The translations under genes and the position numbers were made by a program. DNA of 64,000 nucleotides, from the NCBI RefSeq assembly GCF_003609575.1, contig NZ_MBTA01000001.1:372001-436000 (forward strand), read 5' to 3'. The notes beneath the pieces were generated by a model, which saw only the letters and a list, made by a program, of their open reading frames with translations, ran no database searches and had not been told where the DNA came from. How positions within the stretch are numbered: position 1 is the first letter of the stretch; every line of letters begins with the position of its first letter. This DNA comes from Pelobium manganitolerans. Its GTDB lineage: Bacteria; Bacteroidota; Bacteroidia; Sphingobacteriales; Sphingobacteriaceae. Positions 36,258 to 46,169 of this stretch are shown piece after piece.

Positions 36258-39173
36258 CTAGCTGGTGATCTCTATCAGATAATCAAATAAATTAGTATCC
36301 GAAGAAACGTTTAGTTTTTTGCGCAAGCGGTAACGGCTTACTTCCACGGCTTTATTGCTAACGCTCATCAGTTGGGCAATTTCCTTGGAGCTCAGGTTCA
36401 TTTTTAGGTAAGCGCAAAGTTTTAAATCGTTGCCACTTAAGGCGGGGACGCGTTCCTTTAGCTTAGTTAGAAAATTAGAATGCACATGGTCAAAATGGAT
36501 AGCAAAGCTGTCCCAGTCGGCATCTGCGCGCTCCGAATCATTAATCAGGCTTAAAATCTTTTTAAACTCTTCGGGGCTTTCATCCAAATTTTCGGTTTTT
36601 ACTATGGGCACCAGCTCTTCCTTAATGCGCGATATCAGTTTGCCACGCTGCATTAAATGCATGGTTGCCGTGGCCAGCTCCTTATTCTTAAAGTTTACTT
36701 CATTCTCCAGCTTTTCGTTTTGCAGCTTCACAATCTCTTTCTCATTGTGCTCAATCTCTAGCTGATAGGTTTTTTTGAGGTAGTCTTGCTGTTTTAGATG
36801 TTTGCGTTTTTGGCGTTGGATTAAAAGATAGATTAATACCAGAAAAAGGATAAAACATGCCGAGTAAAACCACCAGGTTTGGTACCAAGGCGGTAAAATG
36901 GTAAACGCGTACACTACCGGAGCCGACTCGTTACCTAAATTGTTGCGGGCTTTTACTTTAAAGGTATAGTTGCCGGCAGGAAGATTAGTGTAGTCTTTCT
37001 CGCTTTTGCTGCCCCAGTCGGACCAAGTTTCATCAAATCCTGTTAGTTGATAGCTAAATTCGATGTTGTTCAGTTGCTCGTACAGAGTGGAGGAAAACTC
37101 GAAATGCAATGAGTTAAAAGCGTAGGCCAGTTTAGGTTTTTGGTTTTTATGTTGCTGATCCGCAATCCTGTTTTCTTTAAGAAAATAACCACCGAAAATA
37201 GTGCTGTCTTTTAGTCCAATGGTTTTTATTTGGGTGAGGATGACGTTTAGCGGTTTAATATTTTTTAGGTAACGCTGGTAGTTAATGTGGATGAGTCCGT
37301 TGGTAGAGCCAATAAAGATATTTTGTTGGTTTAAAGGGTAAATGTTTTCGAAGCCCGGCACCACTTTTCCGTTCAGCTCTGGAAAATAAACCAGGGTGTA
37401 ATTTTTGCCGGCAGTTTTGCGGGTAAAATCAACCACACCCACTTTTTTGTTGGTTACAAACCAGATGTTGCCTTTAGGATCTTCGTTTAGATATTGGTAA
37501 ACTTCCTCTCCTAAAATGGCTATCAGCTCTTTTGACGGCGAAAAGCGCTGATTTTTTTCATCAAACTCAAATATCCCTTTTTCGGTAGCTACTACTACAC
37601 GGTTTTTTATGCGCGTAACATAATTGTAAAGCAGAGAAGGCAAGCCGTCCTTATTGGTGAACAAACGGCTTTCTTTGATTTCTTTTTTATCCGCCGTAAG
37701 CGTAAAACGATAAATGCCGCGGTAAGGGTGAGAGGCCCAAATGGTGTTGCTAGTGGTATCGTACACTAAAAAGCGCATAGATTCATCAAAGCCTTTTATG
37801 CTGCCCGCATCTATAAAACTGTGTTGGTTAAACACAATCCGGCGCAAGCCGTTATAAGTGCCGGCAATAATTTCTGTTGCGGGTTGTTTGCGTGTTAAGG
37901 GTTCAAAAACCCAGGTGCCGGGGTAGTGGAAAAGCTGTTGGACGGCGTTGTTGTTTAAAACGTAAGCGCCTTCCTCGTGACCTATTAATAGCTTGTTGTT
38001 AATAACGTTTAAGTTCCAAACCTGCCCTTGAGTATTGTTAATTTCAGAAAACGTTTGATGGCTATAGCTTAAATCTGCGTAACCGCTTTCGAGTTTTGAC
38101 TGGTACAGGCCATTAGATGTACCAACGTAAAGTGTTCCGTTTAACACGCGCGTGGCGTAACTGCTGGTTTGCTTTGCCGCATCCGGATAAATGTATTTGA
38201 TGGCGTTATTGAAAGCGATAAAGCCAATGCCGTCATCAAAGCCTAGCCATAAATTTTGGTTTCTGTCAGAGAAGATGCTGCGGACGTTGTTTTTTTGCAA
38301 GCCTTCTTTATCTGCAAAGCTTTGGATGGTTTTGCCTGATGCATCAACTATATAACAACCTGCGGCATTGCTGGCAAATGCGAATAAACTGCTGCCTATT
38401 TTTTTAGCGTCAGAAATTCTGTTTTTAACAAACAAGTCAGCGTCTGCGGTTTTCCAAGGTGTGATTTCGTTATTGTGCAATAAAAAGAGTCCATTTTTTT
38501 GCGTAGTTAACAGTATGGTGTTTTGATTGTAAGATAGTGCGGCGGTAATAAAGATGTTCTTGAAATCCAACTGGTTGTTTAGTGGAATCCATTCGCCTTG
38601 TTTAAAAAGCATTAAGCCTCTTTCGGTATCTTGTGCAATTAAGTGCTGGTTTGCCAAGCCCAAAAATTCCCAAGCACTTTTAGGTTTAAACACTTTAAAA
38701 ATGTTGTTTTTAAGCCATAAAATTTTTGAGGTAGTGCGGAAAAAAATTTGTTCTCCATCAATCACAATGTCCCAAACATCTGCTAAAGATTGCTCATTTG
38801 CAGGTAATAAGGCTTTTAAAGAATGGTAACGTAACACTCCTTGCGCATCCGGAAAAAAGTAACCCAGTTCATCTTGTCCGCCAACGTATATTTTCCCGTC
38901 GGTATCTATAGCTAAAGATCGCAATACCGTTTTATGCGGCAGGGGCGCAATTTTCCAAAACTTACCGTTGTAAGAAAGCAAGCCCTCATTATTGGCAAAG
39001 TACATAATGCCGTTTTTGTCTTGCGCAATTTCCCAGTTCTGGGTGCCCCCTTTATACAGGTTGCTGCTGTAATTGTTAATTTGTGGGATACCAATTTGAG
39101 CCTTTACAATGGTTATTGCTAGGATCAAAATTAAAGTTAAGGCCCACTTTTTATCTGAGCGACGGTTAAACAT
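36258..39173 (-). CDS. Membrane-bound beta-propeller/Y_Y_Y/LuxR regulator
   Basis: A 971-residue one-component regulator. An N-terminal signal/anchor (about 8-25) is followed by a large periplasmic beta-propeller sensor (~30-660, repeats such as IAQDKNGIMYFANNEGLLSY and SIFSDRNQNLWLGFDDGIGF), a Y_Y_Y domain (~695-760, AGNYTFKVKARNNLG), one transmembrane helix (~766-784), a coiled coil (~785-850) and a C-terminal LuxR-type helix-turn-helix (~905-965, LSSKEIAQLMSVSNKAVEVS). There is no histidine kinase or receiver domain, unlike hybrid two-component SusR-type sensors of the same architecture. It is divergent to the beta-glucan SusC and is its likely regulator, signalling periplasmic oligosaccharides straight to DNA. 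Confidence 0.92.
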   Translation of the reverse strand: MFNRRSDKKWALTLILILAITIVKAQIGIPQINNYSSNLYKGGTQNWEIAQDKNGIMYFANNEGLLSYNGKFWKIAPLPHKTVLRSLAIDTDGKIYVGGQDELGYFFPDAQGVLRYHSLKALLPANEQSLADVWDIVIDGEQIFFRTTSKILWLKNNIFKVFKPKSAWEFLGLANQHLIAQDTERGLMLFKQGEWIPLNNQLDFKNIFITAALSYNQNTILLTTQKNGLFLLHNNEITPWKTADADLFVKNRISDAKKIGSSLFAFASNAAGCYIVDASGKTIQSFADKEGLQKNNVRSIFSDRNQNLWLGFDDGIGFIAFNNAIKYIYPDAAKQTSSYATRVLNGTLYVGTSNGLYQSKLESGYADLSYSHQTFSEINNTQGQVWNLNVINNKLLIGHEEGAYVLNNNAVQQLFHYPGTWVFEPLTRKQPATEIIAGTYNGLRRIVFNQHSFIDAGSIKGFDESMRFLVYDTTSNTIWASHPYRGIYRFTLTADKKEIKESRLFTNKDGLPSLLYNYVTRIKNRVVVATEKGIFEFDEKNQRFSPSKELIAILGEEVYQYLNEDPKGNIWFVTNKKVGVVDFTRKTAGKNYTLVYFPELNGKVVPGFENIYPLNQQNIFIGSTNGLIHINYQRYLKNIKPLNVILTQIKTIGLKDSTIFGGYFLKENRIADQQHKNQKPKLAYAFNSLHFEFSSTLYEQLNNIEFSYQLTGFDETWSDWGSKSEKDYTNLPAGNYTFKVKARNNLGNESAPVVYAFTILPPWYQTWWFYSACFILFLVLIYLLIQRQKRKHLKQQDYLKKTYQLEIEHNEKEIVKLQNEKLENEVNFKNKELATATMHLMQRGKLISRIKEELVPIVKTENLDESPEEFKKILSLINDSERADADWDSFAIHFDHVHSNFLTKLKERVPALSGNDLKLCAYLKMNLSSKEIAQLMSVSNKAVEVSRYRLRKKLNVSSDTNLFDYLIEITS

Positions 39174-39490
39174 ATAAAGCTAAGGCAGGTTTGCTTGGTT
39201 TTAATTATAAATTTAAGGTACATAATAATTTAAAATACTTCCTAAATTTTTGCGTGGCTATTTTTTTAAAACAATGGCGGTGCTTATTTAAACAAATAAT
39301 TTTCGCTTTGTAGTAGTGTTGTTGTAGGGTTAAAAAAATGCGCTAAAACTTCATAAAAGCAGATATGTATGGTTTATGTAGGGGCAAAATTTTCTTTGTA
39401 AGTTTAATTTCCGTTTATGTTTGTGTTGATGCTTGTTGCTAAATCCGAATAAACAGCAAGCTTTTAAACCAATTAAAAAAAACCAATTTT
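39174..39490. other. Divergent regulatory region between regulator and SusC
   Basis: 317 bp. AT-rich, with the SusC promoter near its right end (39395-39423). It should also hold the regulator promoter and the LuxR-type binding site; I see no clear operator palindrome. Confidence 0.65.
39395..39423 (+). promoter_or_regulatory. Promoter of the beta-glucan operon
   Basis: TTTG at 39395-39398 and TATGTTTG at 39416-39423 (exact TAnnTTTG) with a 17-bp spacer. The transcript would have a leader of about 60 bases before the SusC ATG. Confidence 0.6.
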
Positions 39491-42400
39491 ATGAACAGAA
39501 GAATTACTTTCTTTTTTCTGGTTTTTTACTTTTTGTGCAGCCAGTTTTTGCTTGCACAAGATTTAAAAGTTACTGGAAAAGTTTTAGACGAACAGGGAAG
39601 TCCGCTTCCCGGTGTTAGTGTTACCCTTAAAGGCAGTAATACCGGCACACAAACCAATGCTGGCGGAGACTTCATTTTAAATGTGCCCTCTAACAAAGCC
39701 GTTTTAGTATTTTCTTTTATCGGCTTTGCACAGCAAGAAGTGCCGGTTAACGGAAAAAAACACTTAGACGTTACGCTACAGCCCGATTCAAAAGCTTTAA
39801 GCGAAGTGGTGGTGCTGGGTTACGGCACGCAAAAAATTACTAAAGTTTCCGGAGCCATCTCAACGGTAAAAGCCGCGGACATTGCAAAGCTTAATCCCGT
39901 TAGGGCCGAGGACGCTATCCAAGGTCGGGCTTCCGGTGTTACGGTAATATCGCCGGGCTCGCCGGGTGCTAAACCAACGGTGTTGATACGCGGTATCCCT
40001 TCTTATACCGGTACCGACCCGATTGTAGTGGTGGATGGCGCCATCCAAACTTTAGACGATTTAAACTCCATCAATCCAATGGATATTGAATCGGTAAACA
40101 TTTTGAAAGATGCCGCTACCACAGCCATTTATGGTGTTAAAGGCGGTAACGGTGTTATCGTGATTACCACAAAATCTGGCAAAGCCAACCAAAAAACCGA
40201 ATATGCTTACAGCGGTAATTACGGCGTGCAACAAGTAGCCAATACCATTGGCGTATTAAACGCTAGCGAGTACGCAGCGATAATTAATGAAGGAAGCGTT
40301 GCATCGGGCGGGCCTATCATTTTTCCAAATCTTTCTACCTTGGGCGTAGGAACTAACTGGCAAGATCAGATTTTCAACAATGCCAACATCCAATCGCACA
40401 ATATATCTGCGCGTGGCGGTTCAGATAAAGTAGGATATTTTGTTTCTGGCGGATATCTAGGGCAGGAAGGGATTGTTGCCGGAGGAAAGAAATCATTTTT
40501 TGACCGCACTAACGGAACAGTAAATCTTGATTTTCACTTTACGCCAAAGTTAAGGTTTACCGCCAACACCAGCTTTGTTAACATTAAAGGCAGCGGTGTA
40601 AAAGAAAATGCCATTAACGGCGTAATTTCCAATGCCCTAAATTTCGACCCTACCGTGCCTGTTTACAACAATATCCCAAATACCTACGGGAGGTTTTCGG
40701 TAAGTCCCAATATTTTATCGGAGATTTTTAATCCGCTTACGCAGATTGAAGACACTTACAACAAATCAAACACCAATAAATTGTACGGGAAGCTAGAGCT
40801 GAGCTACAATATTTTGGATAACTTAAGCTTAACCGCGCGTTACGGCTATACTAATGTTGATATTACCGGCAAAGGTTTTACACCACTGTCTTACTATGGT
40901 GCAGGCCACATCAACTCTACCTTAAATGCAGATGGAACGGCTAAGGCAGGTTCGCACAACAGCGTAGAAGAAAATAAAACCACCTATTACAATTTCACGT
41001 TTGAGCAGTTTGGAAACTACAATTTCAAGATTCAAGAAGACCATAGTTTTGATGTGGTATTAGGTTTTTCTTTGGCCAAAGTTACCGGCAACGGCGTTAA
41101 TGGGTCGCGCCAAGATGTTCCTTTCAACTCTTGGGATTTTGCAGATATTTCTTCCGCTACCGGAACCGCTCCTTTGTCTGGTATCAGCTTAGGCTCGTTC
41201 CAATACGAAAGAAGAAACCTGTCTTACTTCAGTCGTATCAATTACGATTACAAATCCAGATATTTAGCCTCTTTCTCTGCCCGCAGAGACGGTTCTTACG
41301 CTTTTGGAGCTAATAACAAGTTCGCTAATTTTTATGCAGGATCTTTGGGTTGGGTGGTATCTAGCGAAAGCTTTTTCAACTCAGATTTTTTCAATTTCTT
41401 AAAAATAAGAGGAAGCTACGGCATCACCGGAAACGAAAACGTATCGCCGCAGTTCCAAAAAATATCCACGGATATATACGTTTATAATCTAGGCCAAAAC
41501 GCAGGTTATTCTTTTGGCGATGATCCAACATCTATTGGCGCAACCATCGCTTCTTTCAGAAACGATGCGCTGGCTTGGGAGAAACAAAAGCAATGGAACG
41601 CGGGTTTTGATTTGGAGTTTTACAAGAGCAAGTTCTCTTTATCGGCAGATTATTTCCAGAAAAACATTAGCGGGTTATTGTTTACGCCATCCCTATCTCT
41701 TTACCTAGGAACAGCGGCAGCACCAACTTCTAACATCGGTACAACCGAAACCAAAGGGGTAGATTTAAGCTTTGGCTTTAACGATAACATCACCAAAGAT
41801 TTGCGTTTGGGCACAAGCTTAACCTTTACTACGGCCAAAAACTTGGTAACCGAAACCAACAATGGTTTAATTACCGGCGGTAATTATGGTATCCCCAACC
41901 AAACTGTAACCCGGTTCGAGAAAGGTTTTACCCCCGGCTACTTCTACGGTTTTAAAACGGATGGGCTGTTCCAAAATGTGGCAGAAATTGCGGCCAGCCC
42001 TACGCAAGCTAACGCGCAACCGGGCGATATCAAATTTGTGGATGTAAGTGGCGACGGGAAAATAAATGACGAAGACAAAACCAAAATAGGCGACCCTTTC
42101 CCAGATTTTACTATGGGTTATAACCTCAATTTAAGCTATAAAGGTTTTGATTTTAACACATTCCTTTACGCTTCTGTTGGTAACGATATTTACCGCGCCT
42201 ACGAGCGTAACCTGGCCATGACCAATAAGTTTAGAGGTGTACTGGCACGTTGGACCGGCGAAGGCAGCACAAACGATGCACGCAATCCGAGATATTCTTT
42301 TGTGGATGCCAATACCAACACCCGCGCATCTGACCGCTATGTGGAAGATGGAACTTTTGTGAAAATAAAAGATTTGCAATTGGGTTATACTTTGCCAAAA

Positions 42401-42586
42401 TCTTTAATCAACAGCAAAACCATTAACCGCATTAGGATTTACGCACAGGTGAAAAACTTGTACACCTTTACCAAATACTCGGGCTACGATCCAGAGATCG
42501 CTGGTGGCATTTTTGAGTCGGGGATTGACCGTGGCGCGTACCCACAAGCCAGAACTTACTCAGTTGGTCTAGATATCAAACTTTAA
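39491..42586 (+). CDS. SusC-family TonB-dependent transporter (beta-glucan locus)
   Basis: A 1031-residue outer-membrane importer. A signal peptide (1-22, ending FLLAQ) precedes a carboxypeptidase-regulatory domain (KVTGKVLDEQGSPLPGVSVT, ~25-100), a TonB-box/plug start (SEVVVLGYGTQKITKVSGAI) and plug motifs (DAIQGRASGVTVIS, PIVVVDGAIQ, TAIYGVKGGNGVIVITTKSG). The remainder is the 22-strand barrel, with a typical TYSVGLDIKL end. With the SusD 10 bp downstream it should import beta-glucan oligosaccharides using TonB. The substrate is inferred from the GH16 and GH3 genes in the operon. Confidence 0.95.
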   Translation: MNRRITFFFLVFYFLCSQFLLAQDLKVTGKVLDEQGSPLPGVSVTLKGSNTGTQTNAGGDFILNVPSNKAVLVFSFIGFAQQEVPVNGKKHLDVTLQPDSKALSEVVVLGYGTQKITKVSGAISTVKAADIAKLNPVRAEDAIQGRASGVTVISPGSPGAKPTVLIRGIPSYTGTDPIVVVDGAIQTLDDLNSINPMDIESVNILKDAATTAIYGVKGGNGVIVITTKSGKANQKTEYAYSGNYGVQQVANTIGVLNASEYAAIINEGSVASGGPIIFPNLSTLGVGTNWQDQIFNNANIQSHNISARGGSDKVGYFVSGGYLGQEGIVAGGKKSFFDRTNGTVNLDFHFTPKLRFTANTSFVNIKGSGVKENAINGVISNALNFDPTVPVYNNIPNTYGRFSVSPNILSEIFNPLTQIEDTYNKSNTNKLYGKLELSYNILDNLSLTARYGYTNVDITGKGFTPLSYYGAGHINSTLNADGTAKAGSHNSVEENKTTYYNFTFEQFGNYNFKIQEDHSFDVVLGFSLAKVTGNGVNGSRQDVPFNSWDFADISSATGTAPLSGISLGSFQYERRNLSYFSRINYDYKSRYLASFSARRDGSYAFGANNKFANFYAGSLGWVVSSESFFNSDFFNFLKIRGSYGITGNENVSPQFQKISTDIYVYNLGQNAGYSFGDDPTSIGATIASFRNDALAWEKQKQWNAGFDLEFYKSKFSLSADYFQKNISGLLFTPSLSLYLGTAAAPTSNIGTTETKGVDLSFGFNDNITKDLRLGTSLTFTTAKNLVTETNNGLITGGNYGIPNQTVTRFEKGFTPGYFYGFKTDGLFQNVAEIAASPTQANAQPGDIKFVDVSGDGKINDEDKTKIGDPFPDFTMGYNLNLSYKGFDFNTFLYASVGNDIYRAYERNLAMTNKFRGVLARWTGEGSTNDARNPRYSFVDANTNTRASDRYVEDGTFVKIKDLQLGYTLPKSLINSKTINRIRIYAQVKNLYTFTKYSGYDPEIAGGIFESGIDRGAYPQARTYSVGLDIKL

Positions 42587-42596
42587 TTAAACAGCA

Positions 42597-44075
42597 ATGA
42601 AAACTAAACATATACTTGCAATTGGGTTGGTTTCTATATTGGCCAGCGCTTGCGAAAAATTTGTGGATTACAGTCCCAAAGAGGATTACCAGATAACGGC
42701 AGATGACTACTTAAAGACGCCCGAAGATTACCAAAAAATGGTGGTTGGTTGCTATACGCCGCTGCAATGGTTGTGGGCCAGTCCGGTAATTGGCGATATC
42801 GCATCAGACAACTCTGTTACCGGTGGCGAAAATGCTACGGACCAACTTGCTTTACAGGATATTGACGATTACACTACAAAACCCAACAATTCTAATTTAT
42901 TAGAAACTTGGAAAGCCTGTTATGAGGGCATTAACCGCGTAAACTATCTGGAAGAAAATAAAAATAAGCTGGAGTTTACGGGTAAAGACGCGCTATATGG
43001 CGAAATCTATTTTTTAAGAGCTTACTATTATTTTGAGCTGGTGAAGTTCTTTGGCGATGTGCCCTTGTTTACAGAAAAACGTTTGGGCGTTACCGATTCA
43101 AAAACCCAAAAACGTGCGCCAAAAGCGGAGGTGTACAAACAAATTGAGCTCGATTTGAATAACGCCATAGCCGTTTTACCGCCAAGCAACTCGCAAAAAG
43201 GCCGTATTACCAAATATGCTGCTTATGCTTTGTTGGGCAAAGCGCAGCTGTACCAAAACAAATTTGACGAAGCTGCAAAAAGTTTAGAGAACGTAATTGC
43301 AGGCCCGTTTGATTTGGTGCAAGATTTCGGAAGCATCTTTTTACATTCCGGCGAAAACGGGATAGAATCAGTTTTTGAAATACAGTACTCTAACGTTAGT
43401 CCGTATTATGATTGGAGCAACCCCGGACGCGGACAAGGAAATTTAGCTGTGCAGATAGCCGGCATCCGCAACCTAACCGGCAGCAGCCCTTACGCACAAG
43501 GTTGGAGCACCAATTTGCCAACAGCAAATTTAGCCAACGCTTACAGTGCGGGAGATAAACGCAAAGATGTTACCGTTTTAGATATCGAGGCTTATAAAGC
43601 GGCCAATCCGCAGTTTAACATTACTTATTTGGTGGCGCCTTATAAAAACACGGGTTTATACAATCAAAAATACCTGCCTAGGGTAGGCGAAACATCTGGC
43701 CAGGTAGAGCTTAACTACCTCAACAACTTTAGAGCAATTAGGTTTGCCGATGTATTGTTAATGGCCGCAGAAGCCAACAATCGGGCTACTACACCAAATG
43801 ACACCAAAGCCCAAACCTACCTTAACCGCGTTAGGGAAAGAGCCTTTGGCGACCAAGCGCATAACATTAGCGCTACCGGCACCGCATTAAAAGAGGCCAT
43901 TTGGAAAGAGCGTCGTTTAGAGCTGGCTATGGAAGGCGATCGTTTCTTCGACTTGGTGCGCACCGGACAGGCCGCAAGCAAAATTACAGGCTTCGAAACC
44001 GGAAAAAACGAAGTATTTCCCATCCCGGCAGAGGAAGTGGAGATTTCAAAGTTAGATCAAAATCCAAATTATTAA
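42597..44075 (+). CDS. SusD-family surface glycan-binding lipoprotein (beta-glucan locus)
   Basis: A 492-residue lipoprotein with the acylated cysteine at residue 19 (ILASAC), then EKFVDYSPKED. SusD/RagB features are clear: YGEIYFLRAYYYFELVKFFG and GRITKYAAYALLGKAQLYQN in the TPR region, RFADVLLMAAEANNR and WKERRLELAMEGDRFFDLVR near the end, the latter two being the strongest family signatures. It caps the SusC barrel. The next gene begins 10 bp on. Confidence 0.95.
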   Translation: MKTKHILAIGLVSILASACEKFVDYSPKEDYQITADDYLKTPEDYQKMVVGCYTPLQWLWASPVIGDIASDNSVTGGENATDQLALQDIDDYTTKPNNSNLLETWKACYEGINRVNYLEENKNKLEFTGKDALYGEIYFLRAYYYFELVKFFGDVPLFTEKRLGVTDSKTQKRAPKAEVYKQIELDLNNAIAVLPPSNSQKGRITKYAAYALLGKAQLYQNKFDEAAKSLENVIAGPFDLVQDFGSIFLHSGENGIESVFEIQYSNVSPYYDWSNPGRGQGNLAVQIAGIRNLTGSSPYAQGWSTNLPTANLANAYSAGDKRKDVTVLDIEAYKAANPQFNITYLVAPYKNTGLYNQKYLPRVGETSGQVELNYLNNFRAIRFADVLLMAAEANNRATTPNDTKAQTYLNRVRERAFGDQAHNISATGTALKEAIWKERRLELAMEGDRFFDLVRTGQAASKITGFETGKNEVFPIPAEEVEISKLDQNPNY

Positions 44076-44085
44076 ACCTAACAGC

Positions 44086-46161
44086 ATGAAAGCAATAAAA
44101 TATTTGTACGGAGCGGCCTGCGTGGCCATCCTTTTATCAAGCTGTAGTAAAGACAGTTTTGATGATATATCTTTTGTAAACACAGCCCAAGCGCCCGATA
44201 AAATATCGGCCATGTTTGATATTACCCAAGACAATACGGGCTTGGTTACCATCATTCCCAATGGCGAGGGCGTAGTAGCTTATGATGTTTATTTTGGCGA
44301 TACCAATACGGCGCCTGCAAGAGTTGCAGCCGGCGCAAGCATCCAGCATACTTATGCAGAGGGGCTTTATGATGTAAAGTTGGTAGGTTATAATGCTACC
44401 GGCAAAACTACCGAAGCCACACAAAAGCTAACGGTATCTTTTAAGGCGCCAGAAGATGTAGAAGTAACGGCTGCGATAGATGCCGGTAACAATTTTAAAG
44501 TCAACGTATCGGCGAAAGCCAATTATGAAACTTTGTTTAAAGTTTATTTTGGCGATGTTGCTGACGAAGTGCCACAGTCTTTTTTAGAGGGTGAAACCGT
44601 TAGCCATGTTTATGCCTCGGTAGGTACTTATACGGTTAAGGTAGTGGCTTTAAGCGGCGGAGTGGCAACTACGGAAAGCACCACCACGGTAACAATAGTT
44701 GACCCGGTATTGTTGCCCTTGACTTTTGAATCCACCACGTTGGTTTACAATATTTCCAATTTTGACGGTGGCGCAACCACTATTGTTGCCAATCCAAAAT
44801 CGGGAGGCATAAATACCAGCACCAAAGTAGGCAAAATGGTAAAAGGTGCTGGCCAACCTTGGGGAGGCAGTGTGCTTAAGCTTTCAGAAAACATCGATTT
44901 TTCGGTGAATAAAATTTTTAGGATGAAAGTTTACTCGCCGCGCGTAGGAGCTAAAGTGTTGCTAAAGGTAGAAAATGCGGCGGACGGTAGCATTAGTCAC
45001 GAAAAAGAGGTGGCAACCACTAAAGCAAACGAATGGGAAGATTTAGCGTTTGATTATAGTGGGGTTGCTACAGATAAGGTTTACAACAATGTGGTACTCA
45101 TTTTTGACAATGGCACCATGGGCGATGGTTCTGCTAACTTCACTTGGTTATTTGATGATATCCGATTAACCAACAATTTGCCGTCCACCGCTTTAACTTT
45201 GCCTGTAACGTTTGACGACCCTGCGTTTAGCTACCAAACCATAGATTTTGGCAACAACGCTACGGAAGATGCTGACGACCCAACAAATGCAGGCAATAAA
45301 GTTAAAAAAACAACTAAAGCTAACGGGGCAGAAACCTGGGCAGGCACAACAATAGGCACCGCGAACGGCTTTGCCAGTGCCATTCCGTTTACGGCATCGG
45401 CCACCAAAATGTCGATACGTGTGTATTCGCCGGCGGCAGGTATTCCCATCCGTCTTAAAGTGGAAAGCCATAGCGATGGTACCAAATCGGTAGAAACTGA
45501 AACTAATACTACCCTTGCAAACGCGTGGGAAACCTTAGTGTTTGATTTTAGCAATAACGTTAGTGGAACGCCCGCTTTAAACTTATCCACCGCTTACGAT
45601 AAGGCATCCATTTTCTTTGATTTTGGCCAAAGTGGCAACGGTAAAGTTTTTTATTGGGACGATGTGAAATTTGTGAGCGGCGCTGCTAGCAGTGTTAACC
45701 CGCCTTTAGATTTTGAAAGCGGAACCTTAAACTATGCCTTTACAGATTTTGACGGAGGCGCGGTAAGTATTATCGCCAATCCGCAAGCTAACGGTATAAA
45801 TACCAGCGGTAAGGTTGGCAAAATGGTGAAAGGTACTGGCCAGCCTTGGGGCGGCAGCTACCTTACTTTAGATAATGTGTTGGATTTTAGCACCAAGAAA
45901 ACGTTTAAGATGAAAGTTTTTTCGCCACGCGTTGGCGCTAAGGTTTTGTTGAAGGTAGAGAATAAAACAGATGGCAGCATCAGTTTTGAGAAAGAGGTAA
46001 GCACCACCAAAGCCAATGAGTGGGAAATCCTGACTTTTGACTACAGCGCTATCGACGCCTCTAAATCTTACCAAAAAATCATCTTAATTTTTGATTTGGG
46101 TACTGTTGGCGATGGTTCCGCCAACTATACCTGGTTGTTTGATGATATCACCCCTAACTAA
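44086..46161 (+). CDS. Surface lipoprotein with two PKD and three repeated glycan-binding-like modules
   Basis: A 691-residue lipoprotein (cysteine at residue 20, LSSCSKDSFDD). Two PKD-like domains (~45-118, AYDVYFGDTN; ~125-206, FKVYFGDVAD) are followed by three copies of one ~150-residue beta module: 211-363, 372-533 and 540-691. Each begins with an F[ED]-type phrase (TFESTTLVY, TFDDPAFSY, DFESGTLNY), has VYSPRVGAKVLLKVE-like core and ends WLFDDI or YWDDVKF. Copies 1 and 3 are much alike (roughly two thirds identical by eye), copy 2 is diverged. Position after SusD and build point to a surface glycan-binding protein; the modules resemble carbohydrate-binding modules. No catalytic motif is seen. 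Confidence 0.85.
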   Translation: MKAIKYLYGAACVAILLSSCSKDSFDDISFVNTAQAPDKISAMFDITQDNTGLVTIIPNGEGVVAYDVYFGDTNTAPARVAAGASIQHTYAEGLYDVKLVGYNATGKTTEATQKLTVSFKAPEDVEVTAAIDAGNNFKVNVSAKANYETLFKVYFGDVADEVPQSFLEGETVSHVYASVGTYTVKVVALSGGVATTESTTTVTIVDPVLLPLTFESTTLVYNISNFDGGATTIVANPKSGGINTSTKVGKMVKGAGQPWGGSVLKLSENIDFSVNKIFRMKVYSPRVGAKVLLKVENAADGSISHEKEVATTKANEWEDLAFDYSGVATDKVYNNVVLIFDNGTMGDGSANFTWLFDDIRLTNNLPSTALTLPVTFDDPAFSYQTIDFGNNATEDADDPTNAGNKVKKTTKANGAETWAGTTIGTANGFASAIPFTASATKMSIRVYSPAAGIPIRLKVESHSDGTKSVETETNTTLANAWETLVFDFSNNVSGTPALNLSTAYDKASIFFDFGQSGNGKVFYWDDVKFVSGAASSVNPPLDFESGTLNYAFTDFDGGAVSIIANPQANGINTSGKVGKMVKGTGQPWGGSYLTLDNVLDFSTKKTFKMKVFSPRVGAKVLLKVENKTDGSISFEKEVSTTKANEWEILTFDYSAIDASKSYQKIILIFDLGTVGDGSANYTWLFDDITPN
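44716..45174 (+). repeat. Coding repeat, module 1
   Basis: Encodes residues 211-363 of the surface lipoprotein. It shares the stretches KVGKMVKG-GQPWGGS, SPRVGAKVLLKVEN and GDGSAN-TWLFDDI with module 3. Confidence 0.8.
45199..45684 (+). repeat. Coding repeat, module 2 (diverged)
   Basis: Encodes residues 372-533. It keeps the frame of the module (AGTTIGT, RVYSPAAGIPIRLKVES, WETLVFDFS, FYWDDVKF) but lacks the KMVKG and QPWGG words of modules 1 and 3. Confidence 0.7.
45703..46158 (+). repeat. Coding repeat, module 3
   Basis: Encodes residues 540-691, up to the last codon. It is the close relative of module 1, not of its neighbour module 2. Confidence 0.8.
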
Positions 46162-46169
46162 ACATAATC

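Noticed and set aside
44137-44424. Antisense ORFs of 60-150 codons across groEL, the SusC and lipoprotein genes, mgtE and sprA
   Set aside because: They are frame shadows of well-supported genes and their translations show no family likeness or independent leader.
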